Notes under the pieces: model-generated
Told to the model about the DNA's origin: nothing
Seen by the model: only the letters and a program-made list of their open reading frames with translations
Databases searched by the model: none
Program-made: the position numbers and the translations under genes
Origin: Zwartia vadi
GTDB lineage: Bacteria; Pseudomonadota; Gammaproteobacteria; Burkholderiales; Burkholderiaceae_B
DNA length: 64,000 nucleotides
Assembly (NCBI RefSeq): GCF_030410375.1
Contig: NZ_JAUHHE010000009.1
Span: forward strand, 62,001 to 126,000
Direction of reading: 5' to 3'
Part shown: in pieces, positions 48,061 to 54,958 of the stretch
Position numbering within the stretch: position 1 is the first letter of the stretch
How the letters are laid out: every line of letters begins with the position of its first letter

Positions 48061-49550
48061 CCTGCGCCAGCCTGCGACTTGCGCAAGGGCGCCGTCGGGA
48101 TCCTCATTTGCTCCCGATATTTGGCGACAGTCCTTCTGGCGATCGTGATCCCATCTCGATCCAACAAGGTCACCAACTGACTGTCGGAGAGTGGTCGAGA
48201 CCGATCTTCCTGGCGAATCAAAGCCTGAATCCGTGTTTGAACAGCTGTCGAAGAAGTCGCCTCGCCACCTTCGGTAGACAAACCTGAACTAAAAAACCGC
48301 TTCAGTTCCAAAGTGCCATAAGGGGTCACCATATATTTTTGTGTGGTTGCACGCGAGATCGTCGACTCATGCATGCCCAGTTCAAGCGCAACATCCTTGA
48401 GTGTGAGCGGCCTGACTGCCTCCCAGCCTTTATTGAAAAAACTTTGCTGATGCGCCACGATGACTTGAGACACACGCAGAATTGTCTCGAAGCGTTGAGC
48501 CACGTTGCGAATCATCCAGCGCGCCTCTTGTAATTGTCCATGCAAGGCGCTATTTGCTCCCCCGCGGGCACTCCCAAGCGCCTCGGCATACAGCGCGTTG
48601 ATCCGCAACTTAGGCATAACCGCCTCATTGAGTTGGGCCTCCCAACCTTTGCGGGTTTTCCTGACAATCACATCTGGTACCGCCACATCCGCAGCAGGCT
48701 TATTCCAGCGACTGCCTGGGCGAGGATTCAACCGCAACACGAGTGCATGCGCGCGTCGCAAAGACTCTGCGTCACAATGCAACGCCTCGCGCAGCTTGGC
48801 CATGTTACCGGTCGCCAAAATACCGAGGTGGTGTTGGCACAACCGGCGCGCCAACGCCAAGACTTCAGCGTCTTTGACTTCCGGCAAAAGCTCCGGATCC
48901 GCAAATTTCAATTGCAAATCCAGACACTCGCCTAAATCGCGAGCACCCACTCCTGGTGGGTCAAGCGATTGCAAAAACGTCAACGCCAACTGGAAGTCAT
49001 CAAGTTCCAAGCCCAGCTCCGGGCTCATCCAGCCCACGATGTCCTCTAAGGGCGAAGCAAGTAGTCCGTCTTCATTTAATTCCTCAATCAACAAACCGAC
49101 AATGGCCGCATCCCGCTCACTCAGACGCGTCGTGCCGAGCTGTCCGAGCAAATATTCACGTAAATTGCTCTCTCGGGCGGCTTCAGGTCGCTCTGACAGC
49201 TCATCGTCGCGCGACTGACGTGATTCAGATGAAAACTCCAAGCGCTCGTTAAACGGGCCCTGCTCGTCCCCGGAGCCCTGGGTGACGGAAATCTCCGATT
49301 CAAACTGGGCCTCTCCTGAAGGGGCTTCCGGGCTCTCAAAGCTATCAGCGACCCTCATGGTCGAGCCGAGTGCGCCGGGGTCCTGCAGGCCCTCTCCCTC
49401 CTGCTCAAGCAGGGGATTCTCAGCCAATGCTTTGGCCACCTCGGCCTCAAGATCGAGCGTCGACAACTGCAAAAGTCGGATCGACTGTTGCAGCGCCGGG
49501 GTCAGTGTCAAGCTTTGACCAAGACGAAGTTCGAGAAAATTGCGAGTCAT
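48057..49550 (-). CDS. rpoN: RpoN, sigma-54 factor
   Basis: 497 aa from ATG 49550; ATG 49568 is an alternative that would overlap the divergent gene's start. Region I (FLELRLGQSLTLTPALQQSIRLLQ, positions 4-27), an acidic region II, the core-binding region III, and the RpoN box ARRTVAKYREQ near the end, which reads the -24 element. Directs activator-dependent transcription. Not clustered with hpf/ptsN genes here, unlike many proteobacteria. Confidence 0.94.
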   Translation of the reverse strand: MTRNFLELRLGQSLTLTPALQQSIRLLQLSTLDLEAEVAKALAENPLLEQEGEGLQDPGALGSTMRVADSFESPEAPSGEAQFESEISVTQGSGDEQGPFNERLEFSSESRQSRDDELSERPEAARESNLREYLLGQLGTTRLSERDAAIVGLLIEELNEDGLLASPLEDIVGWMSPELGLELDDFQLALTFLQSLDPPGVGARDLGECLDLQLKFADPELLPEVKDAEVLALARRLCQHHLGILATGNMAKLREALHCDAESLRRAHALVLRLNPRPGSRWNKPAADVAVPDVIVRKTRKGWEAQLNEAVMPKLRINALYAEALGSARGGANSALHGQLQEARWMIRNVAQRFETILRVSQVIVAHQQSFFNKGWEAVRPLTLKDVALELGMHESTISRATTQKYMVTPYGTLELKRFFSSGLSTEGGEATSSTAVQTRIQALIRQEDRSRPLSDSQLVTLLDRDGITIARRTVAKYREQMRIPTAPLRKSQAGAG

Positions 49551-49566
49551 AGGTACAATATTTTGC

Positions 49567-50205
49567 ATGATGAACACACCAAACACCTCAAATATCCGAA
49601 AAGATGCCTATCTTTTGGGCAATACATTGTTGCGCCTGGGACTTCCACGGCTGATTATTCGCCTGGTCGTGATGCTCAGTGTGTTGGCAGTACTCCTTTA
49701 TTGCGTACAAGGCATTCTTGCACGCGGGCGAGGTTGGCTTGAATTTGGACTGCATATTTCAGGCCTGAACGACATCCTTGGTAAAACGGTGATCGATTTC
49801 GTCATGCAATACCAAAAATTCTTTTGGTGGCTCATCGTCGCGTTGTTAGTCCTTTTTGTGCTGAGTGGACTGATGAGTTGGCTGCGTGGCAGCATCAAAC
49901 GCGGTCGTGCCGCGCTTGTCCCGCTTGGGGAGGTTCGCAAACTCTGTGTAGGACTGAGTCCTGAAGCCCTCGATGTGATGGATTGGGTCTGGCGGGATAA
50001 ATCCCAGCCAATCACTGTAGGCAATCTTCAGACCACCCTTTCTCAACTTCGTACAGGTCGTCAGCGCAAGCTCGACTTGGCGCGTGCGCAGAAGCTCGAG
50101 CTCGAAATGGCCTTAACCCCCAAAGAATCCACTCAACAACCTGCTTCGCCTCTTGAGCAGCCCCTCGAGCGAGGCGGTCAACGCGAACCTACCTTGCTTG
50201 CCTAG
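49567..50205 (+). CDS. Two-helix membrane protein, unknown
   Basis: 212 aa from ATG 49567 (ATG 49570 equally possible). Two hydrophobic segments (LPRLIIRLVVMLSVLAVLLYCV and FWWLIVALLVLFVLSGLM) flank a periplasmic loop; the C-terminal soluble half is charged and helical (VRKLCVGLSPEALDVMDWVWRDKSQ). No family recognised. Divergent from rpoN with the start codons only 16 nt apart. Confidence 0.72.
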   Translation: MMNTPNTSNIRKDAYLLGNTLLRLGLPRLIIRLVVMLSVLAVLLYCVQGILARGRGWLEFGLHISGLNDILGKTVIDFVMQYQKFFWWLIVALLVLFVLSGLMSWLRGSIKRGRAALVPLGEVRKLCVGLSPEALDVMDWVWRDKSQPITVGNLQTTLSQLRTGRQRKLDLARAQKLELEMALTPKESTQQPASPLEQPLERGGQREPTLLA

Positions 50206-50611
50206 TCGCTTTTTTGTGACGAATACGGGCTGTTTGATGGGTCACTCTTCAAGACAGCTTGCTTTTAGCCGAAATTTATGTTTGACTAACGACATGGGTA
50301 CTCACGTTTCAGGCATAGCCTGCCCTCGTTCGACTCAAATCGCCTCTCAGGGCGGTGGCACAGTCTCGCACCCAGGATCATCTTTCCGCTCAGCCAAGCG
50401 CTCCGCTTCACTCAGCCTACTACCGCTGCTACTAGCGATCGGTTGCCGGACCTAGCGTCCCGTGGCAGTCCGGCAGCCTTTGGCCACTCGTAACACCCCC
50501 ACAGACTAACTGTATCTATTCCGGGTCAACCGGATGCTGGTCAAAAGCCAGTAACAGATTTCTACGATGCTCCGAATATGCGACATCGGACAAACAGACT
50601 TGAGGTTATCA
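50206..50611 (+). promoter_or_regulatory. leuA leader region with a probable leucine attenuator
   Basis: 406 nt without a conventional gene. It holds a Leu-rich leader ORF (50294-50455) and, right behind its Leu codons, a stem of GGTTGCCGGAC (50441-50451) with GTCCGGCAGCC (50468-50478). A competing pairing GTGGC (50462-50466) with GCCAC (50483-50487) overlaps that loop. Other small hairpins include CAGGC-ATA-GCCTG (50310-50322). No long T-tract is evident, so a classical terminator is not proven. Confidence 0.55.
50294..50455 (+). CDS. Putative leucine leader peptide
   Basis: 53-codon ORF from ATG 50294 (longer in-frame starts exist, e.g. ATG 50237). Near its end the codons run CTC AGC CTA CTA CCG CTG CTA CTA: six Leu in eight codons, four of them CTA, the codon favoured in leucine attenuators. 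The stop TAG at 50453-50455 falls in the base of the stem described for the leader region. No good ribosome binding site is visible. The rest has no protein-family look, so function would lie in ribosome stalling. Confidence 0.5.
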   Translation: MGTHVSGIACPRSTQIASQGGGTVSHPGSSFRSAKRSASLSLLPLLLAIGCRT

Positions 50612-52282
50612 ATGCTTTCGAATCCCGCTACAAAATACATCCCGTTCAAACCCTTCGAGCGTGATTTTTCTGAACGCACCTGGCCGACCAAGCGGATTAC
50701 CCATCCGCCCATCTGGATGAGCACAGATCTGCGCGATGGCAACCAGTCCTTGATCGAACCGATGAGCGTTGAGCGCAAACTGCGTTTTTTTGACATGCTC
50801 ATCAAAATCGGATTCAAAGAAATCGAGGTGGGATTCCCCTCCGCATCACAAACCGACTTTGACTTTGTTCGCAAGCTCGTCGATGACAAGCTGATCCCTG
50901 ACGACGTGACGATTATCGCCCTCACTCAAGCACGTCCGGAGTTAATCGAACGTACCGTTGAGGCAGCCGCTGGCGCCAAACGCGCCATGATTCATCTTTA
51001 CAACGCCTGTGCGCCCGGTTTTCGACGCATCGTGTTCAACATGAATCGCGAAGAGGTCAAACAAGTCGCCATCGAAGGCACCAAATGCGTCATGGCCTGC
51101 ATGGCCAAATATCCTCAAACCGAATGGCTGTACGAATACTCGCCAGAAGTCTTTAGCACGACCGAGCCAGACTTCGCCCTCGAAGTCTGTAATGCCGTGA
51201 CAGAAACCTGGAAGCCCACTCCCCAGCGCAAGATCATTTACAACTTGCCGGCCACCATCGAAGCCACCACACCGAACATGTATGCCGACCAAATCGAGTA
51301 CATGCATAACAATCTCAACAAACGCGACAGCATCATCATCAGCTTGCATCCCCACAACGATCGCGGCACCGCCGTGGCGGCAGCCGAACTCGGCTTGATG
51401 GCTGGCGCTGATCGTGTCGAAGGTTGTTTATTCGGCAATGGCGAACGCACGGGCAACGTCGACCTGGTGACATTAGCCTTGAATCTCTATACCCAAGGCA
51501 TTCATCCCGGGCTGGACTTCTCCGACATTGATGAAGTGCGTCGTTGTGTTGAGTTTTGCAATCAGCTCCCCGTGCACCCACGTCATCCATATGCCGGCGA
51601 TCTCGTCTTTACGGCCTTCTCCGGCTCCCATCAGGACGCCATTAAAAAAGGGTTTGCCGTACAAAAGGCCGATGCGATTTGGGAGGTTCCCTATTTACCC
51701 ATTGATCCAGCGGATTTGGGCCGCAGCTACGATGCGGTGATCCGCGTCAATAGCCAGTCAGGCAAAGGCGGCGTCTCCTATCTACTCGAACAGGAGCATG
51801 GACTGGTATTGCCACGTCGCTTACAAATCGAATTCAGTCGCGCCATTCAACGCGTCACAGACGAAACCGGTCGTGAAGTGACTGCTGCCGATGTCTACAC
51901 GATCTTTAATAAAGAGTATTTGACTCAAACAGAGCCATGGAAACTGATCAAGCATCGCATCACGGGCGACCCAAGTGCCGAGGAAGGCAAGCTCTTCACG
52001 ATCGAAGCTGAGTTCGAGGTCAACGGCGAGCGCCGCACGCTCACGGGCTCAGGCGATGGCGCAATCTCCGCGTTTGTCGACTGTCTTGGCATCCCTGTGC
52101 GGATCATGGACTACCACGAACATGCGATTGGCATCGGTACGGATACTCGCGCCGCCTGCTATGTCGAAGCACGCATTCAAGAGGGCGCGACAGGGTTTGG
52201 TGTCGGCATCGACCGCGACATCGTGACAGCCTCCTTTAAGGCTGTGCTGAGCGCCCTGAACCGTCATATCAAGTCTGCTTAA
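50612..52282 (+). CDS. leuA: LeuA, 2-isopropylmalate synthase (long form)
   Basis: 556 aa. TIM-barrel motifs [11 protein letters not shown] at the N-terminus and [17 protein letters not shown] for metal and acetyl-CoA chemistry, followed by linker domains and a C-terminal regulatory domain that binds leucine in the family. Start ATG 50612 behind GAGG. Begins leucine synthesis from 2-ketoisovalerate. Belongs to the approximately 550-residue type also seen in Actinobacteria rather than the E. coli 523-residue type. Confidence 0.94.
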   Translation: MLSNPATKYIPFKPFERDFSERTWPTKRITHPPIWMSTDLRDGNQSLIEPMSVERKLRFFDMLIKIGFKEIEVGFPSASQTDFDFVRKLVDDKLIPDDVTIIALTQARPELIERTVEAAAGAKRAMIHLYNACAPGFRRIVFNMNREEVKQVAIEGTKCVMACMAKYPQTEWLYEYSPEVFSTTEPDFALEVCNAVTETWKPTPQRKIIYNLPATIEATTPNMYADQIEYMHNNLNKRDSIIISLHPHNDRGTAVAAAELGLMAGADRVEGCLFGNGERTGNVDLVTLALNLYTQGIHPGLDFSDIDEVRRCVEFCNQLPVHPRHPYAGDLVFTAFSGSHQDAIKKGFAVQKADAIWEVPYLPIDPADLGRSYDAVIRVNSQSGKGGVSYLLEQEHGLVLPRRLQIEFSRAIQRVTDETGREVTAADVYTIFNKEYLTQTEPWKLIKHRITGDPSAEEGKLFTIEAEFEVNGERRTLTGSGDGAISAFVDCLGIPVRIMDYHEHAIGIGTDTRAACYVEARIQEGATGFGVGIDRDIVTASFKAVLSALNRHIKSA

Positions 52283-52322
52283 AAAATAAGCGGGAGCCGA
52301 GACAGGTTCCCGCTTTATTTTT
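52281..52322. terminator. Bidirectional terminator between leuA and DUF455 gene
   Basis: AGCGGGAGCC and GGTTCCCGCT form a 10-bp stem around GAGACA, extended by an A-tract on the left (52281-52286) and T-tract on the right (52318-52322). Both flanking stop codons (leuA 52280-52282, DUF455 52315-52317) lie in the arms. Confidence 0.9.
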
Positions 52323-53091
52323 CCAACGCGGCAATCTCCTCGGGTTGAAAGCCCGCTGCCAATCGCGCCTCGACATTAAAAGGGCCCTTAAGTTTAGGTG
52401 CCCGGTACTGCGTCGAGAGATCCGCATACGTCTGAAGAGGGTCAAGCCCGCGCTGCGTGCATAGCCATCGATACCAATAGTTGCCAATCGCAACGTGACC
52501 AACCTCGTCGCGCAAAATCACGTCAACAATCGCGGCCGCTTTGGGATCGCCCCCGCTCGCAAGCTTGTGTCGCACAGCCGGCGATGCGTCCAACCCACGC
52601 GCCTCAAGCGTACGCGGAACAAGCGCCATGCGGGCCAGTACATCCTCTTGCGTACGTTCAGCCATTTCCCACAAGCCATCATGTGCCGGAAAATCGCCAT
52701 AGCGATATCCAAGGGTGACTAAATGTGTCTCCAGCAGCTCAAAATGTCTCGACTCCTCAATTGCGACGCCCATCCACTGTCTATAAAACGACGGGGGCAT
52801 CCCGCGAAAGCGCCAGACAACATCCAAGGCCAAATTAATCGCATTGAACTCAATGTGCGCCAAAGCATGCAGTAGAACAGCGCGACCTTCAAGCGTATGA
52901 ACGCTGCGCATGCGTAAACCGGCAGGAGGCACCAGCTCCACAGGCGGTCGACCCGGAATGAGTCGCTGCGCAACAAGTTCCCGTTCGGGATCAACCGGTG
53001 AGTCAGGATCCACCTGCTCCAGAAGGGCGGCTTTGTCTACCCAGGATGTCTGGCCGAGCGCGCACAGTGCTAGTTCTCTTAAATCCGTCAA
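52315..53091 (-). CDS. DUF455 ferritin-like protein
   Basis: 258 aa all-helical protein of the DUF455 (MiaE-like ferritin-like) type. Repeated acidic/His motifs suit a di-iron site: HALAHIEFNAIN, EESRHFE and RDEVGHV. The frame opens at TTG 53091; no ATG lies near the expected N-terminus. The enzymatic role is unknown for the family. Ends in the shared bidirectional terminator with leuA. Confidence 0.87.
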   Translation of the reverse strand: MTDLRELALCALGQTSWVDKAALLEQVDPDSPVDPERELVAQRLIPGRPPVELVPPAGLRMRSVHTLEGRAVLLHALAHIEFNAINLALDVVWRFRGMPPSFYRQWMGVAIEESRHFELLETHLVTLGYRYGDFPAHDGLWEMAERTQEDVLARMALVPRTLEARGLDASPAVRHKLASGGDPKAAAIVDVILRDEVGHVAIGNYWYRWLCTQRGLDPLQTYADLSTQYRAPKLKGPFNVEARLAAGFQPEEIAALEK

Positions 53092-53134
53092 TTTTCACTC
53101 AACAGTTTTAGACTCAATTGGTAATATTGCAATT

Positions 53135-53614
53135 ATGTCTGATCTTCTCAACGCTACGCATACACCACAGCCTGCGCGCATGCCTGCCGCAGCCCTCATT
53201 CCCGGCCTGTTGGGTGTTTTACCCTTCTGGGGCCTCGCTCTTTCCACTCAGCTCTCAAGCGGTCTCGATCCCTTGCTTGCTTTGATGGCGTTGATTATGT
53301 ACGGCGCCATCATCCTGAGCTTTGTCGGCGCCCTCTGGTGGGGCATGGCCGTTCATGCTCCCGCCACAGCGCCGCGCGCTGTGATGTTTGTCTGGAGTGT
53401 GGTGCCAGCCTTGATTGGCTGGACAGCCATCATGACCGAGCCCGCTATCGGCCTGAGAATGTTGATCGCAGGGCTGGCACTTCAATGGGTGCTAGACGGT
53501 TTGCTCATGCGCTACATCCCCAGTCTGATCCCTCGCTGGGTATTCAGGTTGCGCACCATGCTGACGCTTGGTGCAACAAGCGCGCTTGCCTTTGCCTGGT
53601 GGCAACTCGGTTAA
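53135..53614 (+). CDS. DUF3429-like inner-membrane protein
   Basis: 159 aa with about five membrane helices and almost no loops (LIPGLLGVLPFWGLALS, YGAIILSFVGALWWGMAV, and so on). The FVGALWWG stretch is typical of DUF3429. Start at ATG 53135; a longer frame would run through the divergent DUF455 gene. Function unknown. Overlaps the SET gene stop by 4 nt. Confidence 0.8.
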   Translation: MSDLLNATHTPQPARMPAAALIPGLLGVLPFWGLALSTQLSSGLDPLLALMALIMYGAIILSFVGALWWGMAVHAPATAPRAVMFVWSVVPALIGWTAIMTEPAIGLRMLIAGLALQWVLDGLLMRYIPSLIPRWVFRLRTMLTLGATSALAFAWWQLG

Positions 53615-54105
53615 TCTGACTTCTTTTTACGACTCTTTTTGTCTGGCACCGCCAACATCGTGAAGCGACAGCTTGGCGCTCCACAGCGGCATGCATATTG
53701 AGCCTTGAGCTTTTTAGTCAGCTTTTCATCATCAATGACAAGACCGTAATCGTAGTTCAACTCCTCGCCACGCTTAATGTCACGCTTGGCGACGATATGC
53801 ACGCGCTTTCCACCTTTTCCCTCCGTGCTCTCGCAGTTTGGTTCGCAAGAGTGGTTAATCCAGCGGGCGTCATTACCTTCATCGTTTCCATCGATCACTT
53901 TACCGGAGCTCAAGGAAAAGAAAAAAGTATGAAACGGATCATCGGGGTTCGTGGGGTGACGACGATCGGCTTCTTTGGCGCTAATCGTTTTGCCGCCATA
54001 TTCAATGATGCGCGTGCCTTCAGGAATATTACGCGCTGCAAACACACCGTTACCGTGCACTTTGGATCGCCTGACAATATGCCAGGGCTTTTCAATTGTT
54101 GTCAT
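53611..54105 (-). CDS. SET-domain protein (putative lysine methyltransferase)
   Basis: 164 aa consisting almost only of a SET domain: KVHGNGVFAARNIPEGTRIIEY at the start, the SAM/lysine-channel motif RWINHSCEPNCE, ELNYDYG, and a post-SET-like cysteine cluster CRCGAPSCRF, with a Lys-rich tail (KKSRKKKSD). SET proteins methylate protein lysines; bacterial targets are mostly unknown. It lies 18 nt downstream of panB, panB being on the same strand. Confidence 0.88.
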   Translation of the reverse strand: MTTIEKPWHIVRRSKVHGNGVFAARNIPEGTRIIEYGGKTISAKEADRRHPTNPDDPFHTFFFSLSSGKVIDGNDEGNDARWINHSCEPNCESTEGKGGKRVHIVAKRDIKRGEELNYDYGLVIDDEKLTKKLKAQYACRCGAPSCRFTMLAVPDKKSRKKKSD

Positions 54106-54123
54106 GAATCAAGCGTCAAAAAA

Positions 54124-54945
54124 TCAAGTGCGTTTAACACCAAAACAATGCTGGGGCTCGGGAAACTTACCACCCCGGACCTCATCGGCATACTGCTGAA
54201 CCGCATTGCGCATAATCGTATCGAGATCCGCGTAACGCTTAACAAACTTAGGCACCCGATTGCCACTCAGCCCAAGCATATCGTCCGTCACCAGGATCTG
54301 GCCATCACAAGAAGGCGAAGCGCCAATACCAATGGTCGGTATAGAGAGCTTTGCCGTGATGTCAGCACCGAGCGATTCGGCAACGCCTTCTAAGACCACA
54401 CCAAAGGCACCCGCTTTTTCAAGAGCGAGGGCATCCGCCAGAATCCGAGCAGCCGAATCAGGTGTTTTACCCTGCGCCAAATAGCCGCCCATCGTATTGA
54501 CGTACTGAGGCATCAAGCCTACATGCGCCAAAACAGGTATACCGCGACTGACGAGGTACTCAACCGTCTCTGCCATCACCTCGCCGCCCTCAAGTTTGAC
54601 CGCGTCAGCACCTTGACTCAACAGGTAACCGGCACTGCGAAACGCCTGGCCAAGAGACTCCTGATAACTACCAAAAGGTAAGTCTGCAACGATGCAAGCA
54701 CGCTTTGTTCCGCGAACCACAGCCGCGGTGTGGTGCCCGATTTGCTCCAGCGAGATCGATAAGGTGTTGGGCAAACCATAGGCCACCATCGCTGTCGAAT
54801 CACCAATCAAGATAAAGTCGACGTAGTCATCAACCACTCGCGCGATCGGTACGCTATAGGCTGTCAGCGCGACTATTTTTCGCTGCCCTTTGCACGCCAA
54901 TAACTGCGGAACCGTCATCCGCTTAATGTCTGTTTGTGCGCTCAT
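54124..54945 (-). CDS. panB: PanB, 3-methyl-2-oxobutanoate hydroxymethyltransferase
   Basis: 273 aa (beta-alpha)8 barrel enzyme of pantothenate synthesis. Motifs LTAYSVPIARVVDDYVDFILIGDS, DLPFGSY, VKLEGG and ALEKAGAFGVVLEGV carry the metal- and substrate-binding residues. I choose ATG 54945 because CAGGGAAAG lies just upstream; an ATG at 54966 would overlap topB by 8 nt. Confidence 0.94.
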   Translation of the reverse strand: MSAQTDIKRMTVPQLLACKGQRKIVALTAYSVPIARVVDDYVDFILIGDSTAMVAYGLPNTLSISLEQIGHHTAAVVRGTKRACIVADLPFGSYQESLGQAFRSAGYLLSQGADAVKLEGGEVMAETVEYLVSRGIPVLAHVGLMPQYVNTMGGYLAQGKTPDSAARILADALALEKAGAFGVVLEGVAESLGADITAKLSIPTIGIGASPSCDGQILVTDDMLGLSGNRVPKFVKRYADLDTIMRNAVQQYADEVRGGKFPEPQHCFGVKRT

Positions 54946-54958
54946 ATTCTTTCCCTGA

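Noticed and set aside
50153..50455. 100-residue frame reading out of the end of the membrane-protein gene into the leuA leader
   Set aside because: The first part overlaps another gene and the rest has no protein-like pattern. Only the Leu-rich 3' part is kept, as a leader peptide.
52910..53134. N-terminal extension of the DUF3429-like gene
   Set aside because: It would lie antisense inside the DUF455 gene; the ATG at 53135 gives the expected membrane protein.
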